DNA of 64,000 nt from Taenia hydatigena (lineage: Eukaryota; Platyhelminthes; Cestoda; Cyclophyllidea; Taeniidae), in NCBI GenBank assembly GCA_036345935.2, contig JADWOT020000006.1, forward strand, positions 1,276,221 through 1,340,220, written 5' to 3'. Positions within the stretch are counted from its first letter, which is position 1, and each line of letters begins with the position of its first letter. Below, one piece after another: positions 26,601-39,900 of this stretch. The translations under genes and the position numbers were made by a program. The notes beneath the pieces were generated by a model. It worked only from the letters and a program-made list of their open reading frames with translations. It was not told the DNA's origin and made no database searches.

Positions 26601-28701
26601 AAGATTAACCCATTCATGTATGAGCCGTTTCTCTTTTTTTATCTGAGAATTTATATGAAGTTGATCCGCACCTAGATGCTCGGAAGGGTTTAATTAAGGC
26701 CTTGATTGTACTTTTCAAGTTTGCTTGAGGACTAATCACTTTGACTTTTCGTAAGTGACACCAAACTTAAAAAGATCGTTTAAGTATTAGGCAAAAATTC
26801 TGATCAAATTGGGTTTTTCGCTTGTTTTACTGCGTAAAAACGTTTGTGTTTACCTCTTCAAGGCTAATTTCGCTTTAGAGCCTTCTCAAGTAATAGTAAA
26901 GGCGGGTGTGCCAGTGAGCAACTGAAAATAGGCCTTTAAAGTGGGGAAAACACATGAAATCATGGGTGTAGAATAAACATTAGGTGGCTTCGCGCTTCAT
27001 TTTAAGCAAAAAGTAGAAGACTTCCAAGACTCTGTGGCTATTTATGGGGATTGCCACAATAGATCTCAAAGCTTTATCAAAGCAATCAAGGTTTTTACAA
27101 GCAATCTAGGGGAACTGCAGGCTACTGTTACCTCCTAATAGGTGAATGCATTTATTTTGAAGAAGATAGTTATTTAAGTCTTTTTTGCAGCAGTACGAGT
27201 TCTAAACGACTAGAAAAAGTAGTTGGTAGCAAGGACTATTATTTATTGTTCCTTTTGGAGTTTGATCCAGATCCATTTGTATGAATGTACACTCTGGCTA
27301 CCAACTGACTACGCAATCAAGAGATGATATTTCTAATCCTGCCTGCATTTCAGATATCCATTTCAAGTGATTCAGTTTCAGAGGGGCTTCGCAAAAAACA
27401 CCTTGCAGCATATTTTAATGTTTTTACGGGTCTTGTTCACTATTGGCCTTACTATGCTATCGATGACTGCAGTTTTGGAAAGCCTTCTTATTCCAATTTT
27501 CTGGAAGATTTTTCTCCGAACCGTCTAGAGGGCTTCCAAACTCGTGCTTTCATTCATCCAAGGCAAATCAAAATGGCACGGATTAGAAAAGACGCAATTA
27601 CTTTGCCTCTCCCGCAGTCAGCCATTTTACGTGTACATATACACCGTGCCCCCAGCTTATCTAAATTATTCGATAATAAAAACTCCGTGTTGAGGTCTTT
27701 GTTCTTTTGACTATTTGGGTTAGGAACTCGAGAGGAACCGTGCTCACGCAGTCTGATGCCTTTTTTTCAAAATAGGACCCTTTAAGTGGCTTTGGTTGCC
27801 GAAACTATGCGTTTCAAACCTACAGACGAATTCCTTGCAACCTGTGCAGTACACGTGTAAACAGCGGGAAGAGCGGCGGTGTTTAGGTTTCTTTTTGCAT
27901 TTACTTACAGACTACTAGATTGCGTTTTACGCTTTCGTCGTATGGTAACTCAGAACGAACGAGTTGTGGTACAAGTGTATAAAAAGACTACTTTTAAGGA
28001 GTAACAAAATTGGCTGTTAGGGGCTTTAATGTCTCTACTGCTTTATTCTTAAAGTGACTAAAGAATTGGAGATGATGCTTTATTGTATTTGTATTTCGGT
28101 GCAATTTTAAAATTAGTCGCACCTTCACATTCTTTTCACTGCTACTTTTCCCAGCTTATAAGCAGCACGTACTTCCTCAATGCGGTTTGTGCATTAAGCC
28201 GAGATTTACACTTGTTTAAATTATTCACGGCAAAAGTTTATTTGGTTCACCCTTTATTCATTTAGGCTGTTGTCTTCAAAGTTTCATTTAATCTAACGCC
28301 AATGCTAATCAAACTTTCCTCATGCGTCCTTGTAGAAGCGAAAGAGTGGAGGTTTACAGTCCATTTGCATATTAGTTTTGGGGTGGGCTATACTGAGAGC
28401 CTTAACTCACCAAGCTTTACTCAGTAATTAGGAGATAATCCTCCTCCTTTTCACGGTAAAGACATTAACTTAATTGTCTTCCAAATAAGAGATAACACAT
28501 AAACATCTATGATTTATTACTAAACTATTCGCAACGCAATTTATTGCGTACGCCGCTCATGGTAAGTGATAAGGTGACATAAGGGTCCGGGCTTGTCAAA
28601 CTTTTGACGGAGAAGACTGGTTTGCTAAGGAACTAATGCATTGTTTGGAGAGGGAATCATGTAGGAATTGAGACTAGCGCATAGCAGGAGTAATTGCACG
28701 G

Positions 28702-28737
28702 AGGAGGAGGAGGAGGAGGAGGAGGAGGAGAAGGAGG
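28702..28737. repeat. (GGA)n microsatellite
   Basis: Tandem GGA triplets with one AGG/AAG interruption near the end, intergenic. Confidence 0.85.
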
Positions 28738-29612
28738 AAATCCCTACAACGGTGCCTCCGTCACCGAATTCGTCAAAATAAGACGATTTTACCATCAAAA
28801 TAATGTTTAAACAAGCAGTTCAAATTGCTTAAGTAGGAGTGATTTGGTGAGAATATGCGCTATTTTTGGAAGCTTTCATGTTTCTTCAGGCTATTCCATC
28901 GTTAATTACATGTTAGATCTGATTATGGTCGAAAGTGTGGAAAGGAAAAGTTTTCATAAATAAGTGGTTTCAGCAAACACTTTTCCTACCAGTAGTGGAC
29001 TCAAGTTAGTCGTTAAAAGTCGCAAAGGAGAGCGGCGATTATTGCCTGGGGAGGGAGAAAATATGCAAATTTATAAAGGAATCCCCTTAATCTTTGTTTA
29101 AGCTCGTGGATTCATTTAATGGTTGAGCGTATTCTACAGACCCACTCAACAGTAAAACTATTTTTATGAAACTTTTTTAACCTTCTAATTTACTTACCGA
29201 ATTGGAGTGTAGAATTGCGAGTTTATGCTTCATAGAAGTATTTGTACCGAAAGATGTTGAGGGGAATTTTTTTTGTTTCATCCAAAAGACGATAGAGACA
29301 ATACTAATCTAGCTATCATCGTAGAGCCCTTCATATTCGCTACAAACGTCACATGTCATCGATATTTCAATATTATCATCCGACACTGAGGTTACCAACA
29401 CTCGAAATCATTCCCTTGTCATGTAATAATCACTGACTGCACCGAATTCTGTGTTGCAAATAACAATTGCTGATTTTTATGCAATAAAGTTGATCTGGGA
29501 TGTTTTTTGTTCAGCTGGAGGGAATACCACTATCATTCTCCAGCTTTCAAACGACACTTAAAAGTGACGTCTGAAGATATGTTAGTTGATATTGTATCCA
29601 GAGCATCTTGAG

Positions 29613-29630
29613 GTGTGTGTGTGTGTGTGT
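29613..29630. repeat. (GT)n microsatellite
   Basis: Nine GT dinucleotides in a row in intergenic DNA. Confidence 0.85.
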
Positions 29631-32600
29631 ATACGAACGTTTTAGCAATCTGTACTGGCAGTTCTGCTCTTTTACAGCTCCTCTAAGGTGTCATCCCGTG
29701 TATTAGTAAAGCTGGACAGCGAATAGAATTGGGGGTTAATTACTTCCACCCTTTCTACTACACGGGGTGCCAGGATACCATCCTTAATAATTATTAATAT
29801 CTTTCTATTACTATATCTTATAAAAACCACAAATAATGGCATCCTAGACTGTAATAAGACATAATGAGCAAAACTTTGTACAAGTTAAAGACAAAAATCT
29901 TGCTCACATCGTCTTAAACTAAGACAGGGTGGGTGGTCACTGTGCGCCAAAGCACCCTCAATGTAAGATAGGTGTCAAATTTGATTATTTGGTCATTAAT
30001 ACTTGAGTCCTTGCTATAAAATGTGCCTATTAGGTAAAGATGGTTTTTGCGAGAAAGGCCATCCCAAGGAGTCCGGGTACTTTGACACATTTAATGTCTA
30101 TCTGCAGGTGTTATTAAATAATCGGGGAACCGATCAAGAGTACCAGTTTTGCAACCCTTCAGAATGCTGTAAAGTTAAAGACAATAAAGACAATTTTTGG
30201 GAAAATTAAAGCAGAAAAGTTTTTGAGGTTACTGAATTATGCATTATGAATAAAAAGGAAGAGAGCTGAGGATGCTGTAGGCACTTTTGAACTTACCCAT
30301 TTAAGTATTAGCTGTAAGCAATGCAAAAGACGACAGAATTCAATTGAAATCATCAGCTCGCACCCAAGCGACCAATTTTCAGCAACAGTGAATGTGTAAT
30401 TTGTAAATTACTCTGTTTCTCAGGTGTTGAGGGGAGGGAAAGGCGTATAATTAGTCGCCTAAATGCCGCTCAGTAAATAACAAGATGAGTTGGCAGCTTA
30501 GTCATCGGCCAGGAGGACAAGGGCGGGGTCCCACCCTTGTCCCCGGGTAGGCGTCTCCCTCTCCACTCGTTCACCTCCCCACTCCGCATTCCCTCGAAAT
30601 GTGAAGAAATAAAATTAAGCACATGAAATAATAGGAGGCAAGATGATTATTTTAAGTTGACAGTGGAGAGACTTCAGGAACTCCCTGCCCCCTCCCCCTC
30701 CCCTCCTCCTAACCACCAACCCATGATATTAGAACAGTCCATTGGCATATTGCTCCGATTCAATCCCCTTATTTTATTTCATTACCGATTCCTTTTTTAA
30801 TTACATTCTGTTTTTAATAGCATAAGAGGTCTTCTCCGTTGATTACTAGAATTTATTTAAGTCAGCTCTCGCTATCTTGTTACTCAGCCCAAACTTCTGC
30901 CTACACTAAGCAACTTAAACATTCCCATTGGCACCTCGGCCGCAGATCAGAGTCACTTCAGCCATCCCAGACGTTATGATCAAGCCACCTACTTAAAAGC
31001 AAGCTATATACACTGGTGCCTTCGAGTTACCTCCTGCAACACAGGTATCCTAGGCAATGGCTTTGGTATGGCTTGCTAAAACGGCTTAATGTAATTTGCA
31101 GTCACTTATTAAAATGGATAGTCTATATTATGCTCTTTTTTTCTTTTCTCTTAGTTTTAATTCACGACCAAATCACATTACGCCGGCAGAATCTAAAGAA
31201 TGAAATTCGGCTTAAAAGTTTTTCCTTTCCAAGTGCATATATAACCTTTGCAGATGGTCTGATGAACGGCATCTTATAAAAATATCTTGGAAATAATTTT
31301 AAATTACATTTTTGATATTGTCTTGTACAAATTTACATGGATCACACTTATACAGAACACTATAGGGCATTTTAGAAAGGCCTACTCTTGAATCAGGCGT
31401 TGGGCAAACGCATGAACACATTCGAAATAGAAAGATAAAAGTGCGATAGGAAGGAAAAGGCGGCAAAGAGTTAGGTTTGTTTGCTTAGCTTTTGAGTCAC
31501 AGTGTGGTATTTACACGGCTATACGTCGATGAAAAAGAATTGAAGGTTGCAGTGGTTTGGTTTACATGCCTCGCTGGTAGCCTTGCAACCTAACCGTTGT
31601 TGAAGACATTTCCCATATCTCATTAAAATGCATTAAAGTCGCTTTAATTTCTACAAAAGCTCTCCAGGACCTTGGATGAAAAGGCAGAATTAATTTGCCA
31701 CGATTGTGCCCTGCAAGCGTAAATTGCCTAACTCAACAATAGCCTGGCGCCTAGCTAATTACAGGTGGGCATTAACACTAGGTCGTGACGAGTGGGCATG
31801 GAATGGGGAGAAAAGGCGAGAGAGGGTGAAAGGAGGGGAGCAACGGTCTAATGTGGTTAGAGGGAGGCTTTCCAAAAGCCTGTCACAATGGACTCCTACC
31901 TTTGTGTTCGGGCCGAGAGGTGTGAGGGGAAGAGAGGAAGGGGAGAGGAGGAGCTACAACAAACCACTTAGCCCTTCTTCCGGGTGGGTTACACGCGCAA
32001 AGTAGGCCCATGCGCTTTATTCACTTTGACTCTCATGAATTACTACCTTTGCGTGTACAACTAAATAACCCTTATAAATAAGGTTTTTTAACCCCTCAGA
32101 ATCAATTTTAATTTTACAAGCCATTAATCTAAAATCGACGCTCTCTCGTTGAGTTGAGGGCCTGTGGTTTCATTATCATCACATACACATACACTATTTA
32201 TTTTGTTATCAATTTGCTCAATTAGGCGATTGCGAACTCATTCATTGAATGGCTCTATTTAATTGGCTCGTTGAGGAATAAATATGGAGAGGCATTGCAT
32301 AACATTTAATTCTCATATACTACTTAGCATACTTAGTTAGTAGGATATGCTTACTTATAAAAAATAAAATAAAAATCTGTCCTTAGAATGGGAAAAAGAA
32401 TAACTGTAGACGGTTCTTCCCTTCTTCCATCCTCGGTACGAGAAGGCTGGTTGCCGAAGAATGATCTGGGATAAGTGGGTCGGAGTGTCTATAACGAGGG
32501 CGTGTCGGGCTCTGGGGATCGACAGCGTCGATTCACGACCAGATTAAAGTTGTCCTCTCGCCTCTGGTTTAAAAAGCACACTTAAAGAATATAAGTATTA

Positions 32601-33160
32601 CAATAACATATAGCTTTTGGCCTCAACTTTTCTATCTCAACACTAAATAAATATTTCGAAATCCACACTTTTTGTCTACATCTTTCTGTGTTGTCTGGAC
32701 AACCAAGGAGTCACAAATACGGATTAAAAGGTACCGGCAACAATTTTATGGATAAAACTGTGTCAAAAGCTGGCTGAAAAGCTGGTCTTGAAAAGCATAA
32801 GCAAGGTTGTAGGCAATTTATCATGAATTAGTCAATTTCTAGATGAATGACTAACAAACAAAAGTGTGTTGCAACACTAACAAAATGTGGCACATGGCAG
32901 TGCCCACTAACATTAACTTTGAAGCATCAAACTAACTGCCCAGTAGTCTATACTTGAAGTCGCTACTTCACCCCACTGGTGGGCTAAACTTTATGCCTGT
33001 ATTCAAACATGTCTGCTGTGAGAATTTGGCTTGCGTTTGGAGAAAAGACGGTGCGCGTTGGTGTGACAAATTGTTTAGAAAAGATTTGAAACGGCGCTTC
33101 TGAGGCCGAGTGACTCAGACCCTCCGTAGACTGTCTCCAAATCACCCGCCTCGCTACCCA

Positions 33161-33420
33161 TGTCACACTTCTGAGACACTCACCACTTCGTCCTCGCAGG
33201 ACAGTGAACGCAGACGCAATTGCTTCATCACGATTTGTTCACTTGTCGGAGATCCGACTACCCAAGTCAATACTGCAAGTAGGTCTTTTGGCCACGGCCA
33301 CTCAGTCAGTGAAGAGAGGCACAGTTCTTATGCTCACAACATAACACAACACATGATCTCTCACATCTCATACCAGAGCAAAGTGTGGCCTTGGGAAGAC
33401 TCGTACTTTACACGTTGGGA
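33161..33420 (+). repeat. Dispersed ~300-bp repeat, copy 2
   Basis: Same start (TGTCACACTTCTGAGACACT) and same end block (CTTTACACGTTGG) as the copy at 26291, same orientation, with internal deletions and about 10-15% visible substitutions by eye. Confidence 0.75.
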
Positions 33421-34602
33421 CGCAGATAGTGCCACTTCCTCAGCCCCCATGTTGACATCAGGAAAAACATGCAAAAGTGACCAACTGTTTGAGTATTGAA
33501 GCGAGTTATAAAGGGCATAAATCGCCAAATCAACAGACAGAACGCATCAACATTGCTGATTTTAACTACTAATCCTACCTTTAGTGAGCCTTAAACAATA
33601 ACATCCGCATAAAAATGGATGATTTTTGAAGTAACACCAATAATTACTACCAAGCAATCACTTCACCCAATAAATATTTGATGCGGGTGTTGGTGTGTGG
33701 AAGTGAAAGTGGCCTCTAGGGAGCACTTCAAGCACCACAGCATACATTCTTTATAGACTGCAATTGCACTCCCATAAGCAAGACGCCTGAACATTAGGCT
33801 TGGAGGAAAAAATATTAGTCAGCTATTAAGTAGCATCATTGGCCCATCGAGCCCTTTTTACACAAAAAAGCTGGTCGGTTATTTGATGTTAATTAGGCTG
33901 TCAACGACACACGTGTGCTAATCACATATGCCAAGTGGACAGGTGTACTGGCATTTTTAACTCGCCCATGTTAAATTACATTTACTTTAGCTTTGTATAA
34001 TCTTTATTATTCCTCTCATTTTTATCTATTTAATAAAAAAGAAACGAATCCTAAGTGTACTGGGATGTCTGCAGTCACAAAAATTGGTCACGGTTAGACT
34101 TATCAAGAAGAGTAAGAGTGTTCGCCTTCCATTCCTCCAGATCGGCCATGCTATTGGGAAGAGAGACCTTAGGTGTCAAGGTTCAATCAAATGCCATAGA
34201 CTTGGAAGAAGCCTGTCACGCCGGCACAAAGGGTCGCCTCAAGGGTTCCGAATTGAGGTTCTTGCATCCCGCCTACTGCAGTTTATGCTTACTTAATAAA
34301 CACCGGATCAGATTTGCCATTAAAGTGTTAATGAGTCAAAGAAAGAGGTGAATGATAGTTGAACCGATAACAGTAACATCGACATTCTTCTTTTTTTACT
34401 TTTTATAGAGCACAATAACACACATGTAAAATGAATCACACAAGTGGTGAACAAAAAAGTGGGATTCTAAAATTTAAAATAAAGAAGGTGTCTGATTAAG
34501 GCAAAAAGGCTACACTATGGATTGGAGGCGTCACAGTCCTCTTGTAGCTGTGTGATATGGTGCCAAGGCAGTCTGCCAAAAGAGAAAGGAATGGAGATAT
34601 AC

Positions 34603-35259
34603 TGTAGCGGCCCGAGACTTCCTTGAAGGCAAAAGAAGACAATAATAGGACAGAATATGCATATATTCAGCAAACAGAGGCCAGACCACTCGGCTAGGGC
34701 AATGGGGCCACCCAAGTAACCGAAACTGCATAGCCCCTCCCTGCTCTTGAGCGTCGTCTCCGACGATCGCTTTGGTAAACCTTCCGGGTCAGGTAATCGT
34801 GCAATGTTTGACCACAACGTCACTGACCTCTCATGGCGATTCGACTGGACCTAAAGTTTCATCCAATACGGTAACTAAATTTGGAGTGAAAGGTTTAGCC
34901 GACCATTACATGCTAAAACACCGGTCGTCTTAAGCAGGTATGGCAGGAAACTCTCCGAAACGGAAGTTGTGTAGGTGGTTCAGGACTAATGTCGCTTCCG
35001 TTGTTAGTGGCTTTCTTGCGGAAGACGGATATGGATGGGGTAGATGCCGAGGGTGGACGTCGCTCTCAGCCCTTCTGCTATGGAATATCAGAAATTTCCC
35101 CATCGGTATAAATCAAAATGGAAATCCCCTAAAGCTGGGTCTGCTTTTCGCTGCTACCAATTTGGCGCCCAGAGACCGCTTTGAAGGCAAAAGCGAGCAC
35201 AATGACTGGGCCAGTCCACCAAAGTCCGAATCCGGAAGTCCAACAAATGAAGTATTACA
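34603..35259 (+). mobile_element. Degraded TRIM with both LTRs shortened
   Basis: The 5' LTR starts TGTAGCGGCCCGAGAC and is shortened to about 128 bp by internal loss and a truncated 3' end. The internal region resembles that of the element at 15650 and carries the hairpin at 34752-34765. A 3' LTR remnant begins TTTGGCGCCCAGAG at 35161 and ends GTATTACA at 35259, with its middle deleted. No target-site duplication is recognisable. An old, inactive copy. Confidence 0.75.
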
Positions 35260-36179
35260 CACACCTCTCACATGCTCATTTAGTAAATATTTCCCATTTA
35301 ATTGATGAAAAATCCAAGGGCAGATGTGTTAAATTGGTCTGGCATTCGATTCCGTCTTCTTAGAAGCCGCTTCGTTCAAACTTACGTCTTAGCATAGGTA
35401 TTTGACAAGCTGGCACTAAAGACAAGTCACTCCAGGCCGTAAAATTGGTTAAATATTCAACAATTAAGTATTTGTACACCAAGAGCTTTAAAAATGACCC
35501 TAAAATGCGCGATAAAATATTTGCACAGTAAATAGCTGACGGATTTGTTTTAATTTATACAATTTTTTGTTCTGATTTATCTACGAAATTGTTTCCCACC
35601 ATTCCTCTGGACTTGGCGCTTGGGAATTCTATTAGGAAGTCAAAAAAAATTATTTAGCCCAGTTTTTAGTTTTCCATTTACCATGAACACTGGTGCATAA
35701 TGGTCGGATTGTTGAACAGACTAAATTGTATTCCGGAAGTTCATCATCAACTCACTATAAAGAAGAGAAGTGGTTATCGTCGACTTTTCTGCATTCTAAG
35801 GTCTACTGCGAGGCCAACTGAATAAAATTGCAATTTAAATCTGGTGATGTCGGTTTCTAGCCTTGACTTTTCCATTGTAAGTGATGCAGATTTTTGAATA
35901 CAACAGCAATGAAGACTGATGGGTTCGCTTAATATGACTAAAAAAACCCAAATTTTACTCCACAACGCGGTACTATAATCCACACACTTTTCTGTAAAGG
36001 CAGCTTAGAAAAGGAATCAGAGCACAAGCACTTCAAATAATTCATACACACACACACATACCGACAAAGCACAACAACCGACGGCGCCATTAAGTTCATC
36101 CAGAAGGGAAGGCGCTGCTAATCGTGCTCTGAGTCGCAGAGAAGGCAGCAGAAGTGGCGGTAGTGGGAGACGGTGTAGT

Positions 36180-36219
36180 TAGGAGGGAGAGAGGAGGAGG
36201 AGGAGGAGGAGGAGGAGGT
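36180..36219. repeat. (GGA)n microsatellite
   Basis: GAGGAGGAGG-type triplet run downstream of the protocadherin poly(A) signal. Confidence 0.8.
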
Positions 36220-36423
36220 CTAAAAGCTTTTGCATGTGCCATAGCCCCATCAAAAGACGAGCGCGCGTGTGGCACACTTGCCGAAGGTGTGTGTGAATTA
36301 GTAATCGTTTGCCGGTGAATGGACACAGAGCTGAAGGGTCTGTAGAGGTTTTGAATTTCGTGTCAGTGCCTATGGGAAATACGGAGTGGATATTACGCCT
36401 TTCTCGGAGGCTTCGAGTCACAC

Positions 36424-36429
36424 TTTATT
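36424..36429 (-). terminator. Probable poly(A) signal of the protocadherin gene
   Basis: TTTATT on plus, AATAAA on minus, about 540 nt after the stop codon at 36973. Implies a 3' UTR of about 0.55 kb. Confidence 0.5.
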
Positions 36430-36972
36430 GCTTCCAGTGATTGGGGTAGCGAGTTGTAGAAAATGTATATCTTTGCATCTATGTGCATTCCAACACTAAA
36501 GTCATCCTCTCTCCCTTATTCGTCAGTCGACACTCCAGTTTTGAGATAATTTTGTTGATTAAATCCAGTTCAACGCTGAATAACACAAACGCAAGTCATT
36601 TGGGAGGTTTGGAAATGAATAAAATGGTTTAAGTAAGCTAAGTGAGGTATAAATTCTGTCCCATGGTTTAAACCTGCTAGCTTTTTGCGAATGCTTAAAG
36701 GGTTGGCCTTCAGGTAAATCCCTTCCACATCAAACATCACTTCAGAACTCCGTATTGCATTGGGTGTTTGAAACAAAGTGGACCAGATTAGTGTAAAGTT
36801 AATAGGTAATCAGATCCACTTTTCTTCCCAGATCAAATGGCACTACGGTGATCAACATTTGACAATGGACTTGCCTCCATCTCCTCACCCTGCTGCCCTG
36901 TTATGCCAGTGACATTACAAAGGATTCAAAATAGGATACACTTTTATAGAGTAGAGTCATCGGACAGAATGT

Positions 36973-39900
36973 CTAGACAAAACTGGCTTGTCCGCAGCCA
37001 CAAGGGTCTGTAATGCCAGAGGGTGACCGACTAGACGATGGGGTGAGATGGAGGGGAGTGAAAGAAACATGTGAATTGTAGTTCAGAGAGACGGAATTGC
37101 GGTCCTCAGGAGCAGCTATCTGTGTTGAAGGAGTCTGATAGTCCTCCTGATGCTTCTTTCTAGCATTGCTGTAGGCTGTTAACAATGGTTGATTTTGCTG
37201 ACAATCAAGAGTACTAGTTTTACTCGGAGAGCAGTGAAGCAATTCATCGTATGACTTGGAGGGAAGAAGAACGCTGTAGGTTTGGCTTTTCGATTGTGAT
37301 GTGGTAGTTGCTGGGGTCTGGGAGGGATACTGAACCACAAGGGGAATAGAGCATATAGGCGATTTGGCGACAGACGCAGTTGGAGGACGCATTCCAGACA
37401 CACAGGCAGTTCCATAGATTGGACCGAAGGAAACCTTTTGTAGGGTACCACCTGGTATCACGAGATTGTTCTTCTGAGTTAGAAGAGGGCTCATTCGGCT
37501 AGCATCGTCCGTGTAGATTACACTTCCCACAATTTGTCCAGTCGGTGACATGGTGAAACTTTTCTCCGAACCAGGCGGCATTGTTACTAGCATTTGAGAT
37601 TGTATATCAACCTGTTGAAGGGAAACCGATATTTTTAAGCTAATACGAAAGAAGCTTTTAAAAATTCGACAAAATCAAACTGCGATTTGTAAATTCGCAT
37701 TCAATAAGAGTGAAATCTGAAACCAGAATAAAACTACTTTCTGTAGCGAGGGAGAAAGTAAACAGCACATCATGCCTGGTTGACGAGACCAGGTCTTTTG
37801 TTCCACTAAGACAGCACAACTCAGCTAATCATTCATTTCAGTCACTATTTCAAAAGTCATCATCAAATGCGATGTCATGCCATAGATGTCATACGAAATT
37901 TCATATCAAAACGCATGTCTGGATGGCACAATGGAAGAGGCGAATGCTTGTGTACTTCCAGCTTAAATGACAAGTTGCCATTAAAAATGGTTTTAAAAAT
38001 TTGTGCATTTTTCTCCATCTGTAGTAAATTAAAAGGAATGACACTTGTCAAATAACCAAACCATTTGGTTATTATTTGTAAATAGTATTTTTGACTAGCA
38101 AAAATAAACTTTATGAGTGGCTCTTCACAATGAAATGGTGAAGTACAACTGATTGTCAACTAAGGAAAATTTAAAGCCCACGCAAGCGGTTTGACAACAA
38201 AACTCAAAGCGTTGCGAGGATCAGGCATCTATCATTTCAGTGCTCTTTGTTTAAATCGCTTTCCAGTTGCAGTAGCAGAGGGAAATGAAAGAATGGGAAA
38301 AGGGAGGCTGAGACGTATGGATGGATGGAATGGATAATCACTGCTCTCCTGGAAAAGGCAAAAAAAGCCTCCTTCACTGCCACATGGCTCACATTATGGA
38401 ACTAAAAGCGCCAGTAGAATTGTAAATGAGCCATAGAGGCAATAAAATCTCCCACCTAGTAATTATTCCCGTGTCTCTGCAGCCACTGAAACCCCCCCAT
38501 TTTGTGTTAGGAGACACTAACGAATCAAATTGTGGGCATGTATTTTTTATGACTACTAACTCTCATTTTTGGTAGCTAAAATCCCACATTTAGTGTGCAC
38601 AAATCAATGCCATGAATGCAGAAGGCATTCTTTCCGACGTTGGTGGTGATTTGCCCAGGAAAAAAACCCTCCAGACACGTTTTGTACTCCATTCACTTGA
38701 ATACGCGAATGTCTTTTTACTGGATCAAGACTTTTGGCTGTTTAAAGCATAGCCACTTTACTTTGAACACTGGGGACCCAAAACGGTAATATTTACGCCT
38801 TTGCAAATCACTAAAAAAAAAAACATTCTTGCCTCAGTGTGGATGACTAGACCATTAAAGTCTTCTATCGAGTTGGAAGTGGAGCTGGTGCTAAGTCTAG
38901 CCTCCCCTCAAGGTGGATAGAGGTGGAGGGACTCTGAAACGGTGCCGAAAAAAAAAATAGTTGGTGTTATTTACGTACTGATCTAATGCACAAAGTTGAG
39001 AGGTTTTGAGCCTCAAATTATGACCTCAATTTTGTCTGTTGGAAAGTGTTCATATTTGGAAGACTTAAAGTAGACGTGGAAACCACCAGTCAAGGTAGTG
39101 AGACATATCTCGGAAGGAATGGGTAAAGTTTTGCAAATTTTGTGGCTGCAAAAACGTCTTTTGCGATTTTATCTCGCCTCCCTCGTACCCTATCCCGTGC
39201 CCTTCCTTCAGGCTTCTCCTCTGGCGGCGCTTGGGTAATCAAATTACTCTTAAGGTAGCAAAATCATGTTCGCAATGTTTGATGCGACGCCACAAAAGCC
39301 TTTTTGCCCGATTCAAAATCCCAAACACTTTGGGCTAGGGCTCTACAAAGGTTTTCCACCACAATGGGAGAGCTCAACCGGTAAAACTGGTCAAATTGGG
39401 AAGTGTAAGAAGAGTTGTACACTTACACAGGGATAGCGATCCGTTTCGAAGGGAGGGTAACGTCCAACAGTAGCAAATTTGTCAGCCTTGGGGGAGAGGT
39501 CGTGCAGTGACACGGGGGTTGCTGAGGTGTTGAGATCACACGCCTGTGATTCAGGTTGGTGATGATCTGAAGCGGAGGAGAAGACATCTTGATTCCAAGG
39601 TACCGGTTCTCCTCTGACATTGTTTGAGCAAATGAAAAAGCCCACAGACCATACGAACAACTCAACCCTTTGCCAGCTTATTTTACCAAAAAAAAAAAAT
39701 GTGCGGAAAAGGAATTTCGGCGGGAATTAAAAAGATTAACCGTAATCTATGACGGATTTGAAAATCTAGTTGTTTGTGTAAGACTAAACTACAACGGCAG
39801 TGGAAGAAAATTTTTAAAGAAATTGTGTGTAGAAGAGAGGTAAGAAAAGAATCCACATCTCGAGATTGTGAGTAATTTCACTGAACAACATTTAGAGGGT

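Larger units (their letters stand above)
23566..36423. other. About 13 kb without a supported gene
   Basis: Between the convergent 3' ends of MRPS27 and the protocadherin gene. It holds microsatellites at 24992, 28702, 29613 and 36180, two copies of a ~300-bp dispersed repeat (26291 and 33161), and a degraded TRIM (34603-35259). Open frames exist, the longest 131 codons at 26254-25859 on the minus strand, but none shows family similarity or a convincing exon structure. It could contain non-coding RNA or distant regulatory DNA; nothing in the sequence proves this. Confidence 0.5.

Noticed and set aside
27324..27710. 128-codon plus-strand open frame after a plausible acceptor
   Set aside because: No family resemblance and no partner exons in compatible phase nearby.
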